From: an uncultured Christensenella sp.
Lineage (GTDB): Bacteria; Bacillota; Clostridia; Christensenellales; UBA3700
Direction of reading: 5' to 3'
Length of the DNA stretch: 64,000 nt
Assembly (NCBI GenBank): GCA_910583735.1
Contig: CAJTXS010000003.1
Location: 1-64,000, forward strand
Positions within the stretch are counted from its first letter, which is position 1; each line of letters begins with the position of its first letter. Below the pieces are notes generated by a model that was not told the DNA's origin, ran no database searches, and worked only from the letters and a program-made list of their open reading frames with translations. The position numbers and the translations under genes were made by a program. Of the stretch, positions 38,296 through 46,755 are shown one piece after another.

Positions 38296-38972
38296 GGCGC
38301 TCTCACAGATTAAAGTTATTATTAGTTAAATTATAATATATAATCGGTCTATTCTAATTCAAAATAAGGTAAAATTTGGATTTATTTAATGAAAAATAGT
38401 CGCGCACCGACTTTTATCCGGAAGCGGAAAGGTTTCAGAGCTACAGCGAGGAGCAAATAACTATCTGCTCGGAACATGTAATAGTCATGGAAAATAATAA
38501 AATATAGCGGTAAGCGAAGATGCTAAATCTATCAAAAATGTACATGCAGACAAAATAATATCAACTTAGGCAATTAGTATAATCCCGTTGTAATAATAGC
38601 AAAGCTATAGGATAGATATGACTGTTAGAACATTGCAGAATAAAATCAATGTCATAATCGGCTTAATTTGCGCTTCGATAAAGTATGAACCGTGATTACA
38701 AGTCGGCTTATACCCGCAATAGCGATATACAACATAATCCGGCACGTAGACTGCAATTACAGCCAATGGGCGACTTGTACTATATAGATAGAGGCGCTAA
38801 CGTGGCGGCGCCGTCAATAATATGATAAATTTGCAAGAAAGTATGCTCCGCACTGACGATGTCGTTGCGTTATTGCATGTCAATACATTCGACGGCGGTC
38901 TTGATCGAAAATATGCGCTAAGCATGCCGCGACAAGATTAGGCGACATGCCCTGCGCTGTTGATATCGAGCT
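38296..38972. other. Long gap upstream of the protease
   Basis: About 675 bp of mixed composition. The protease promoter must lie near 38310-38350. No gene, repeat or conserved RNA was identified. Confidence 0.45.
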
Positions 38973-39284
38973 TCAGCACTCTTCCCAATGCTTGACTAAG
39001 CTGATAATTCTGCGCCTGTCGTGTCCGTCGAGATTGTGCAGAAAGCTGTCGATTTCTCGGCGGTGAATGACGCTCTTCTCTACGCAGTCGTTATAGCCGA
39101 ACAGGTAAGATACGGGGACTTCGAGGAAGTCGCTTATCTTTTTGAGCGTGGCGCCGTCGGGAGTGCACTGACCGGATTCCCACTTAGACAGTGCGCTTTG
39201 AGATACATTTGCAAGCGCGACGATATCGGGCTGCGAATACCCGAGCGCGCGTCTATATTCGTAAAGGGGATTTAAGAATTTCAT
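38973..39284 (-). CDS. Xre-family helix-turn-helix regulator
   Basis: 103 residues. An Xre/Cro HTH occupies about 8-65 (RRALGYSQPDIVALANVSQS, then LSKWESGQCTPDGATLKKIS), followed by FLEVPVSYLFGYND and a short helical tail. A DNA-binding repressor or regulator with unknown targets. It has no ribosome site; a TATAAT lies 7 nt before the ATG with TTGCGT at 17 bp, so the mRNA is predicted to be leaderless. Xre proteins often control themselves or neighbours, and this one lies 620 bp upstream of dnaA, divergently. Confidence 0.88.
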   Translation of the reverse strand: MKFLNPLYEYRRALGYSQPDIVALANVSQSALSKWESGQCTPDGATLKKISDFLEVPVSYLFGYNDCVEKSVIHRREIDSFLHNLDGHDRRRIISLVKHWEEC

Positions 39285-39291
39285 TTACTAA

Positions 39292-39320
39292 ATTATAGCA
39301 AAAATAGTGCTAAAACGCAA
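39292..39320 (-). promoter_or_regulatory. Promoter of the Xre gene, predicted leaderless
   Basis: Minus strand: -35 TTGCGT (39315-39320), 17-bp spacer, perfect -10 TATAAT (39292-39297), 7 nt to the ATG. Confidence 0.72.
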
Positions 39321-39866
39321 CTGATTTTATAAATTAATTTTGAATTTTATTCAAAATTAAAATTTTAATATATAATATAATAATTATGGATTAATTTGCA
39401 CTTAAATTGTGCCCATCGAAAATATTGAAAGTAAAAATCCGGACGGGAAATGATTATATTTGCAGTGTCAATCTAACCCCTCGACAGCTATTGCGAAAGT
39501 TATCGATAAGTTATTGTTATTAAAAATCAGCTGTGTACACATACTTTTTTTGCGCCGTCTGCGCGGCGGTAAAACGTATCGCCTGTCTAAGCCGTTTTTA
39601 CAAATGCGCTTGCGCCGTATTGCTATCGCTTTTACACTCGATAGCGATAAGGATAATCAACCTTACAATCATTTTCGCTTTTTACATTATTTTTCTCTAT
39701 TTAATCAAATATCGGTCGCTCTCGCCTTTCCTACGGCAAGCAAGATTACGAAAATACGCGCCGAAACAGAGCGTATACGGCATGTCGATTAAGACAGATT
39801 GTTTATTAATACGCAATCTATCGCGGCTATAGCAAATAAATGGCAATTAATGTAGTGGTATTATGG

Positions 39867-39895
39867 TTGAAATTTATCCGATTATCTCTTATAAT
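39867..39895 (+). promoter_or_regulatory. dnaA promoter, predicted leaderless
   Basis: -35 TTGAAA (39867-39872), 17-bp spacer, perfect -10 TATAAT (39890-39895), then 8 nt to the ATG. AAGAGG in those 8 nt is too close to the start to act as a ribosome site and would mostly lie upstream of the transcription start. Confidence 0.72.
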
Positions 39896-39903
39896 TAAGA
39901 GGT

Positions 39904-41265
39904 ATGGAAAACAGAGACGTCAATCTCCTGTGGGAGTCCGTCAAGGCAGACTTAGCGCCCAAGATATCCACGATAGCGTATCAGGTATGGGTGTCGGGGG
40001 CTACGCCTTTACGAATCTACAATAATAAGCTGGTGCTCAGCGTGGAGCTGCGCAAGACAAAGATCCAGCTCGATACTGTATTCAGGGATAAGATAGTCGA
40101 CTGTATACGCAAGAACAGCGATTTTGTAGACGACTTCATCGTCATTACGCCCGACGACGCGGCGGAATACGGCGAAGAGACCAAGAGCAACTTGCTCGCA
40201 GACATCGACACGGCGGCGGAAGAAGATACCAGCACGAAGTTTAAGGCGGGATTTACTTTCGACAATTTCGTCGTAGGCGACAGCAATCAGCTCGTGTTTG
40301 CCGCGGCTAAAGCGGTGGCGGAGGCTCCCGGCAAGAGACACAATCCTCTCTTTATCTACGGCGGCGTGGGTCTGGGCAAGACGCATATTATGCACGCTAT
40401 CGGCAATTACATAACCGCCGAGCGTCCCAATCTCAAGGTGAGATACGCGGCGGCGGAGACGTTTACCAACGACTATATAGACAGTATCCGCACCAATAAA
40501 GATTCCGAACTCAACAGGAAGTTCCGCGACAACTATCGCAACGTCGACGTGCTCATGCTCGACGATATTCAATTCATCGCCAACAAGCCGGGCACGCAGG
40601 AAGCGCTCTTCCACACATTCAACTACCTAATTCAGAACGAGAAACAGATAGTATTCTCCAGCGACCGTCCGCCCTCAATGCTCAACAATATCGAGGAGAG
40701 ACTGACGTCGCGCTTTGCCTCGGGCATTACGGTGGATATAGCGGCTCCCGGTCTGGAGACGAGGATAGCCATCGTGCAGAAAAAGGCTTATTCCAAGCGT
40801 TTCCATATCTCCGCAGAGTGCATGTACTACCTCGCGGAGAAGATTGACTCCAATATCAGAGAGCTGGAAGGCGCGCTGTATAAGGTGATATTCTATTGCG
40901 AGCTTAAGCGCGTCACCGCAGACAGCATAGAAGTAATCAGAGAGGCTCTGCACGACGAGATTAACGAGGTCAAGGCGCTCAATTACAGCGACATCCTCAA
41001 TGCTTGCGCGGAGTATTACGGCGTGGGAAGAGCGGAGATAGTGGGCTCTAAGAAGAACAAGCAGATAGTTACCGCAAGACAGATGGCGATATATCTGATA
41101 TACGATATCCTCGGACTGCCGCTGGCAACTATCGGCACCTACATAGGCGGCAGAGACCATACCACAATCATACACGCAAGAGACAAGATAGAAAAGCAGC
41201 GTAAAGACGATCCCATCGTCGACAGGCAGATACAAGATATCAGAGCCAAGCTGGGCAAGGCATAA
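39904..41265 (+). CDS. dnaA: Chromosomal replication initiator DnaA
   Basis: 453 residues, full length. Domain I (1-80), short linker, AAA+ domain with Walker A GGVGLGKT (153-160) and Walker B VLMLDD (216-221), and domain IV with the DNA-binding signature GGRDHTTIIHARDKI near the C-terminus. DnaA binds origin boxes and opens DNA. dnaN is not downstream; parB follows instead, 95 bp later. The start at this ATG fits the family N-terminus even though it has no normal ribosome site. Confidence 0.98.
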   Translation: MENRDVNLLWESVKADLAPKISTIAYQVWVSGATPLRIYNNKLVLSVELRKTKIQLDTVFRDKIVDCIRKNSDFVDDFIVITPDDAAEYGEETKSNLLADIDTAAEEDTSTKFKAGFTFDNFVVGDSNQLVFAAAKAVAEAPGKRHNPLFIYGGVGLGKTHIMHAIGNYITAERPNLKVRYAAAETFTNDYIDSIRTNKDSELNRKFRDNYRNVDVLMLDDIQFIANKPGTQEALFHTFNYLIQNEKQIVFSSDRPPSMLNNIEERLTSRFASGITVDIAAPGLETRIAIVQKKAYSKRFHISAECMYYLAEKIDSNIRELEGALYKVIFYCELKRVTADSIEVIREALHDEINEVKALNYSDILNACAEYYGVGRAEIVGSKKNKQIVTARQMAIYLIYDILGLPLATIGTYIGGRDHTTIIHARDKIEKQRKDDPIVDRQIQDIRAKLGKA

Positions 41266-41360
41266 CGCGGCGTTAAGCGTAAACGGAACTACCCTATAGA
41301 GGTAGCAAGATTAAGAATAACAGGCCCCGATAATCGATTGCGGGCTTAAGGAGATATGAA

Positions 41361-42221
41361 ATGGCCAACAACTCAAGCGATGTGTTCAAGCTTAAAGACG
41401 CCAAATCTTACGACGAGAGCGGAGCGCTTAATGCGGGCGTGGAAGAGATAGAGACAGCTCTTATCGACACCAATCCCAATCAGCCGCGTAAGAATTTCGA
41501 TAAAGACGCGTTGGCGGAGCTGGCCAAGTCAATATCGCAACACGGAGTAATTCAGCCTATAATAGTGGCGCCCAAGGGCGGCAGATACGAGATAATCGCG
41601 GGCGAGCGCAGATACAGAGCGACGCAACAGGCGGGACTCGGCAAGATTCCCGCGATAGTGCGCGATTATAACGATATGGAGCGCAAAGAGATAGCCCTTA
41701 TCGAGAACTTGCAGAGAGAGGACCTCAACCCCATAGAAGAGGCTATGGCGTACAAGACGCTGATGGGACAGTACAACCTCACGCAGGAAGAGCTTGCCAA
41801 CAAGCTGGGCAAAGGCAGACCTACCGTTGCCAACAGCTTGAGACTGCTCCACCTTGCCCCCGCGGTACAGGAGATGCTGGTGAGCGGAAGACTTACGGCG
41901 GGACATGCCCGCGCGCTTGTTATTATCAAGGACCCCGCGGTGCAAGTGAGCTACGCCATGGCGGCGAAGGACAAGCAGCTGAGCGTGAGACAGCTGGAGT
42001 TCATGGTCCAGAAGTACGTCAATCCCGAGAAGAAAAAGAAGGCGCCCCGCACTCCCCTTGCAGCCGAGCTGAAAGGACTGGTCAACGATATGCAAAGAGT
42101 GTTCGCAACTAAGGTCAAGGCTGTAGGCAGCAACGACAAGGGCAGAATATTCATCGATTATTATACCAAGGACGACTTGCAGAGGATATTCGAGCTCATA
42201 GAAGTGCTTAAAGAGAGATAA
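41361..42221 (+). CDS. parB: ParB/Spo0J-type chromosome partition protein
   Basis: 286 residues. N-terminal CTPase/ParB box with IDTNPNQPRKNFD, GVIQPIIV, GERRYRATQQAG and ALIENLQREDLNPIEEA; central HTH with LTQEELANKLGKGRPTVANSLR and the GRLTAGHARAL helix; C-terminal dimer region with EKKKKAPRTP. It loads as a clamp at parS and organises the origin region. parA is not next to it. Strong ribosome site AAGGAG. Probably read from the dnaA promoter or its own within the 95-bp gap. Confidence 0.96.
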   Translation: MANNSSDVFKLKDAKSYDESGALNAGVEEIETALIDTNPNQPRKNFDKDALAELAKSISQHGVIQPIIVAPKGGRYEIIAGERRYRATQQAGLGKIPAIVRDYNDMERKEIALIENLQREDLNPIEEAMAYKTLMGQYNLTQEELANKLGKGRPTVANSLRLLHLAPAVQEMLVSGRLTAGHARALVIIKDPAVQVSYAMAAKDKQLSVRQLEFMVQKYVNPEKKKKAPRTPLAAELKGLVNDMQRVFATKVKAVGSNDKGRIFIDYYTKDDLQRIFELIEVLKER

Positions 42222-42391
42222 TTTAATTCGGACGCAATCGCTCTCCCCGCGCATCAAGATATCCGTCGGCATACTGAGGATATACATAATCGGGCGATAG
42301 CAAATAACTGCGCCGAGCGAGACGGCGGCATTAATGTCGACGGAAGTAAAGGGGCTCGGCAACATAATTGTCTTATTAAAGGTAATATAGA

Positions 42392-43747
42392 TTGAGTAAG
42401 ATAGAAGCATGGCAAAGGCTGGATAATTCCGCCATAATATTCCCGGTGATGGTCACCAAGCGGAGACAGAACAACTTCCGCATGCAGATTACGCTGGAAG
42501 AGAATGTGGACAAGGCTGTGCTTAGCGGCGCGGTGTCCACGGCGCTTGCGCGCTATCCTCAGTTCAACGTATCGCTTGTAAGCGGCGCAATATGGCATTA
42601 CTTTATCCGCAATGACCGTCCCGTGACGGTCACCGACGCGGAGGATACTCTCATGGCTCCTCTGCCCATATTCGGCAAGGACAGGCGCCCTTTCCGCTTC
42701 AGCGTGTCGGGCAACAAGATATATGCGGATTTCTTCCATGCGCTGGGCGACGGCACGGGAATAATGGAATTCCTTAAGACGGTACTTTACGCATACATCA
42801 CCGCGACAGGCAAGGACCTCGGAGACGTAAGCGACAAGGTGTTGCTGCCATCGTCCCAAGTCGACCCCGAGGAGTACGAGGACGGCTTTGTCAAGTACTA
42901 TAAGCCGACTAAGCTAAAGGACCTTGCCATATCGCAGATGAAGGGACACAAGGCGTTTCTTATAGAGGGCGAGGCGATTGAGGATAACGGCAAGGGATAT
43001 TCGCAATACGTGTTGGACTCTAAGTCTGTAATAGATCTGTGCCACGCCAAGGGCTGCACCGTTACGGAGTATCTCGGCGGCGTATTCGCAATGGCGATAT
43101 ACGATGCGTATATCAGAGGCAAGGGGCTTAAGCGCAGACAGCTTAAGGACATTCAGCTCTTCTTGCCTATCAATCTGCGTAGGCAGTTCCCCTCGCGCAC
43201 GCTCAAGAATTTCTCGCTCTTCTCGCGAGTAGGCTTCGGCACTAAAGAGGAGCTTACGCTCGACAAGTGCATAAGCATCATTCACGAGTCGCTGATAAGA
43301 GACACGCAAAAGGACTTGCTGCATAAGAAGATAATCACCATCTCCCGCGCGCAGAACCTTAAGGTAATGAAGATTATACCGCTGTGCCTTAAGAAGGCTA
43401 TAATAAGATTCAGCAATATATTCTTCGGCAGAGCCAAGAAGACGGCGACATTCTCCAACGTGGGAATTACGAAACTGCCCGAGAGCATGCGTCCTTACGT
43501 GAGGAATATGCAGTACAGCATATGGCCGAGCGGCACGGCTACTTACAGTATGGTCGCCAATTCCGTATGGGACGTACTCAATGTATCGCTGGTAAAATCA
43601 ATACAGGATAGCAAGATAGAAGAGCAATTCGAGAAGCAGCTGGAGAAGGACGGGCTGTCCTTTACCGTAAGCCGTTCCGTATGGGCGGGCGCGGAGAGAA
43701 AGGCGGTCAAGGCGCGCTCTGCTGCGGTGAGCGAAAGCAATATTTAA
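42392..43747 (+). CDS. Condensation-domain-fold acyltransferase-like protein
   Basis: 451 residues. The active-site motif HxxxDG of chloramphenicol-acetyltransferase/condensation enzymes is present as HALGDGTG near residue 116, and the second-half motif FLPINLRRQFPSRTLKNFS resembles the DFGWG-region strand of alcohol acetyltransferase-like proteins. Such proteins transfer acyl groups to alcohols or amines; substrate unknown. The start is TTG at 42392, chosen because AAAGG precedes it and the next in-frame Met is inside the conserved region. It is followed after 22 bp by the ROK kinase, so the two are likely cotranscribed. Confidence 0.75.
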   Translation: MSKIEAWQRLDNSAIIFPVMVTKRRQNNFRMQITLEENVDKAVLSGAVSTALARYPQFNVSLVSGAIWHYFIRNDRPVTVTDAEDTLMAPLPIFGKDRRPFRFSVSGNKIYADFFHALGDGTGIMEFLKTVLYAYITATGKDLGDVSDKVLLPSSQVDPEEYEDGFVKYYKPTKLKDLAISQMKGHKAFLIEGEAIEDNGKGYSQYVLDSKSVIDLCHAKGCTVTEYLGGVFAMAIYDAYIRGKGLKRRQLKDIQLFLPINLRRQFPSRTLKNFSLFSRVGFGTKEELTLDKCISIIHESLIRDTQKDLLHKKIITISRAQNLKVMKIIPLCLKKAIIRFSNIFFGRAKKTATFSNVGITKLPESMRPYVRNMQYSIWPSGTATYSMVANSVWDVLNVSLVKSIQDSKIEEQFEKQLEKDGLSFTVSRSVWAGAERKAVKARSAAVSESNI

Positions 43748-43769
43748 TCATATTATCGGAGGATAGTAT

Positions 43770-44732
43770 ATGTATTACATAGGCATAGATGTGGGCGGCA
43801 TGAGCATTAAAGGCGGTCTCACGGACGGAGACGGCAAGCTGCTGTATACCGACACGGTAGTCACTGCGGGAGCATATACCGAGGAGCACACCATAAGCGA
43901 AGATATTCATAAACTTACCGCAAAACTCATAGAGGGCGCGGGTATCGATGAGAAGGAGCTGAAAGGCATAGGTATAGGACAGGCGGGCTCGATAGACTCC
44001 GAGCGCGGCATAATAAGATACTGGAACAATATCCCTATGGAGAACGTACATGTGCGCGAAGAGATGGCTAAGTATCACAAGGCGCCTGTATTCATCGACA
44101 ACGACGCCAATGTCGCGGCGCTCGGAGAATATCGCTTCGGCAGCGGCAAGGGCTATGACAATCTGATATTCGTCACTCTCGGCACGGGCGTGGGCAGCGG
44201 CATAATAATCGACGGCAAGATATTCAGAGGCGTAGAGGGCGCGGGCGCTGAAGCGGGCCATATGGTTATCATGGCGGGCGGCGAGCGCTGCAACTGCGGC
44301 AGGAGAGGCTGCTGGGAAGCATACGCATCCGCAAGCGCGCTTATAAGGCAGACTAAGGCTGCGATAGCAGCGCATCCCGAGTCGGCGATGGCTCGCATTG
44401 CCGAGGAAGCGGGCGAGGTCAACGGCATTACCGCGTTTAAGGCGGCTAAAGAAGGCGACGAGGCGGCTAAAGCAGTGGTGGATAAATACATAGATTACGT
44501 GGGCGAAGGCTTGGTAAGCCTTGCCAACATATTCCGTCCCAGAGCCTTTCTCATAGGAGGCGGCATATCCAAAGAGGGCGAGTATCTTACCGCTCCTCTT
44601 CAGCATAAACTCGACACGGAGAACTTCGGGAGCAAATTCAATCCCGAGGTCGTCGTAAAGCCCGCAATATTGCGCAACGATGCGGGAATACTCGGCGCGG
44701 TTGCATTGGCAATGCAAGGCACCGACAATTAA
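43770..44732 (+). CDS. ROK family glucokinase
   Basis: 320 residues. N-terminal ATP site IGIDVGGMSIKGGLTD, active-site DNDANVAALGE, the EAGHMV sugar-contact motif and the zinc-binding CNCGRRGCWEAYAS that defines ROK kinases. No DNA-binding domain, so it is an enzyme rather than a repressor, and probably phosphorylates glucose. Ribosome site GGAGGAT. Confidence 0.94.
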   Translation: MYYIGIDVGGMSIKGGLTDGDGKLLYTDTVVTAGAYTEEHTISEDIHKLTAKLIEGAGIDEKELKGIGIGQAGSIDSERGIIRYWNNIPMENVHVREEMAKYHKAPVFIDNDANVAALGEYRFGSGKGYDNLIFVTLGTGVGSGIIIDGKIFRGVEGAGAEAGHMVIMAGGERCNCGRRGCWEAYASASALIRQTKAAIAAHPESAMARIAEEAGEVNGITAFKAAKEGDEAAKAVVDKYIDYVGEGLVSLANIFRPRAFLIGGGISKEGEYLTAPLQHKLDTENFGSKFNPEVVVKPAILRNDAGILGAVALAMQGTDN

Positions 44733-44778
44733 CGGCTATAAATAGTATGGGAGTTATTATATATACTATTTCAGCGTA

Positions 44779-44803
44779 GGGGGAGTCATATGACTCCCCC
44801 TTT
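44779..44803 (+). terminator. Intrinsic terminator after the ROK kinase
   Basis: Perfect 10-bp stem (44779-44788 with 44791-44800) and a short TTT. The following 400 bp (44804-45190) show no gene. Confidence 0.8.
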
Positions 44804-45190
44804 GGGTAAGATAATCTTTACGCGCAATCTTACGTTAAGAGAAACATAATAAAATTATTATAGGCATATGCGTTAAACGTTTTGACTTAGCCGTACCCTA
44901 ATTAATACTCGGCGTAATGATTCTACGTCTTACTCTTTTTTATATAATTAAATTATTTCAGATGCTCGGGAAAAAACTATTAAATAATCGTTATCTGTAT
45001 GTAAGTAAAACTAAATCGATGCGGAATGCGAAACTTTCTCATATAAATCTATCTATCGATACGCGCTTAAATTGCGCTGCTCCAACCCTTCCGCTATAAT
45101 ATCTTTATCTAAGTTTTATTTAAGAATTTAATATATTTTTATTTTGTTATAGGCAATTATATATAAGACATTTCGCTGCGATGCTCGGCA

Positions 45191-45196
45191 TATAAT
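45191..45196 (+). promoter_or_regulatory. -10 element 5 nt before the murB start
   Basis: A perfect TATAAT with 5 nt between it and the ATG at 45202; no ribosome site and no good -35. It predicts a leaderless mRNA. Confidence 0.5.
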
Positions 45197-45201
45197 TTAC
45201 T

Positions 45202-46095
45202 ATGTCAGACGTAATCAGAATAGAAAATTGTCGCGTAATGCAAGAAGTCAACTCGCCGTCCACATACAGAGGCGGCGGCGTCATAGAGACCGTAATATAT
45301 CCGCTGCATGTGGCGGGAGCGGCAAGGGCAAGCGTTGCGCTCAAGCAAAACGGCTGGGAGCTTATAGGCGGATGTAGCAATACTTTGATTGCAGACGGCG
45401 TGCTTAATACGCCTGTGGTGTCCACCAAGCGATTGAAGGGCGTGCTGAACTGCGTAAACAATCTGTATGTCTATGCTGGCGAGAAGTTGCCCAAGGTATG
45501 CTCTATTGCCGCCGAATACGCGCTCAGCGGACTGGAAGAGCTAAGCGGTATACCTGGCAGCATAGGCGGCGGCGTTATTATGAATTGCGGCTGTTTCGGG
45601 CGCGACATGTCGCAGGTAGTGGAATATGTGGATATAGCAATCGACGGCGTAGTAGAGCGGCTGTACTCTTGCGACATCGATTGGGGATACCGTCACAGCG
45701 GGCTGGAAAAGCGCGGAATAGTAGTGGGTGTAATGCTCAAGCTGTCGCACTCCTCGACCGACCAAATTAAGAAAGTAATGGCCGTGTATAAGGCAAGGCG
45801 AGCGCATCAGCCCAAGCGCCCCTCGCTCGGCAGCACATTTAAGCAAGTGGACGGCGTGTCCGCGGGATATTATATAGAGCAAGCAGGTCTTAAAGGCTTG
45901 GCATTGGGCGGCGCGCAGATTTCGCCCCAGCACGCAGGCTTTATCATCAATACGGGCGGCGGAACCGCAAGCGATTACCTGGGGCTCGTGTCTAAGGCAA
46001 AGAAAGCCGTTAAGGATAAGTTCGGAGTGGAGTTGGAGGAGGAAATAAAGTTTATTTCTAACCGCCAAACGAAATACTCGACGCAGCAAGCATAA
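45202..46095 (+). CDS. murB: UDP-N-acetylenolpyruvoylglucosamine reductase
   Basis: 297 residues, a short type II MurB. It reduces the enolpyruvyl group to form UDP-MurNAc with NADPH and FAD in peptidoglycan synthesis. FAD-site features GGCSNTLIADG and GIPGSIGGGVIMNCGCFG are clear, with the active-site Arg/Ser region YRHSG, then RPSLGSTFKQVDG and YYIEQAGLKGLALGGAQIS, and a C-terminal catalytic Glu in LEEEIKFI. No neighbouring wall genes. The promoter is very close to the start codon. Confidence 0.93.
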   Translation: MSDVIRIENCRVMQEVNSPSTYRGGGVIETVIYPLHVAGAARASVALKQNGWELIGGCSNTLIADGVLNTPVVSTKRLKGVLNCVNNLYVYAGEKLPKVCSIAAEYALSGLEELSGIPGSIGGGVIMNCGCFGRDMSQVVEYVDIAIDGVVERLYSCDIDWGYRHSGLEKRGIVVGVMLKLSHSSTDQIKKVMAVYKARRAHQPKRPSLGSTFKQVDGVSAGYYIEQAGLKGLALGGAQISPQHAGFIINTGGGTASDYLGLVSKAKKAVKDKFGVELEEEIKFISNRQTKYSTQQA

Positions 46096-46128
46096 TTTGG
46101 AAGTGATTGTGTAGTGCGTCTCGTATTT

Positions 46129-46327
46129 GCGGTTACTTGGAAGAGACAACTATCCATTACAAGGACAGTTTTCTCTCTTTTACGCGCATAGATTGGCATA
46201 AGACTAATTATCATAGCGCGTAAAATTCACTCTTTCCAAAATAAAAATACTTTGCTCGCACCGCTCGTATTTTTCGCGGTGACGCTTGCAAAAAGCGTGG
46301 TTTTTGCGCGCTTTGGAATTTAACCGC
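46129..46327. repeat. Structured repeat element, unit A
   Basis: First of two diverged tandem units, 262 bp apart. It can form: an outer closing stem (46129-46135 with 46321-46327, 7 bp); P1 (46137-46145 with 46230-46239) enclosing P2 (46143-46155 with 46163-46176) and a 10-bp perfect P3 (46178-46187 with 46216-46225); an 8-bp P4 (46243-46250 with 46267-46274); and a 7-bp P5 (46288-46294 with 46301-46307). No reading frame is conserved. It could be a structured RNA or a miniature repeat. Confidence 0.72.
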
Positions 46328-46333
46328 CGGGCG

Positions 46334-46390
46334 CAACACAAGACGGACGCAACTTATCTATAAGCGTAGTTAAATTACTTGCTTGTGTTG
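46334..46390. repeat. Linker hairpin between the two units
   Basis: A 9-bp perfect stem (46334-46342 with 46382-46390). It can be extended by pairing 46321-46327 with 46391-46397, which competes with the outer stem of unit A. Confidence 0.6.
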
Positions 46391-46570
46391 GCGGTTACCG
46401 GGAGGGGACACCACACATTATAAGTGTGGTTTCCCCTCTTTTTATGCGCGTAATAAGTGATAGGACTAATAAGAGTAGCGCATAAAAATTCACCCCTTCC
46501 ATATAAAAATGCGCTCGCGCATTTTAGATGTTACGCTTGCAAAAAATGTGATTTTTGCGCGCTCTATCAC
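46391..46570. repeat. Structured repeat element, unit B
   Basis: Second unit, with the same order of stems but different bases: P1 (46400-46407 with 46493-46500), P2 (46410-46416 with 46424-46430, extended by flanking GGG/CCC), 11-bp P3 (46439-46449 with 46478-46488), 8-bp P4 with a CTCG loop (46506-46513 with 46518-46525), and P5 (46539-46545 with 46552-46558). Stem changes relative to unit A are compensatory. P2 plus the following T tract also resembles a terminator on the plus strand. Confidence 0.72.
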
Positions 46571-46644
46571 AACTTCAACAGATAACATTTAATGCCCCGC
46601 AGGGATAGCGAGCGAAAACGACGCTTTTTGTGAGCGATACATTG

Positions 46645-46662
46645 AAAATGCGGAAGCATTTT
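46645..46662. repeat. Small hairpin with GGAA loop
   Basis: 7-bp perfect stem AAAATGC/GCATTTT closed by GGAA, within the non-coding tail between unit B and the rubrerythrin hairpin. Confidence 0.6.
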
Positions 46663-46675
46663 ACGGAGGGGTGCC

Positions 46676-46750
46676 AACGAGGGGAAACGCGTAGCAAATA
46701 AGCACGGATATTCCGTGCTTATTGTCTGCGTTTAAGCGGTGCCCCTCGTT
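46676..46750. repeat. Large three-segment hairpin next to rubrerythrin
   Basis: Nested perfect stems: 9 bp (46676-46684 with 46742-46750), 6 bp (46685-46690 with 46728-46733) and 12 bp (46697-46708 with 46712-46723). It lies 6 bp from the rubrerythrin stop and so forms the 3' end of that transcript, probably halting polymerase or protecting the RNA, although no U tract follows. Confidence 0.75.
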
Positions 46751-46755
46751 ACAAT

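Larger units (their letters stand above)
39285..39903. other. Gap upstream of dnaA
   Basis: About 620 bp between the Xre gene and dnaA. No TTATCCACA-type DnaA box was found, and no rpmH/rnpA genes, which often sit here in Firmicutes. Short plus-strand frames at 39460-39832 lack ribosome sites and are not called. Confidence 0.5.

Noticed and set aside
39460..39832. Small genes (such as rpmH or rnpA) upstream of dnaA
   Set aside because: Translations in all frames lack the basic L34 or RNase P protein pattern and have no ribosome sites.
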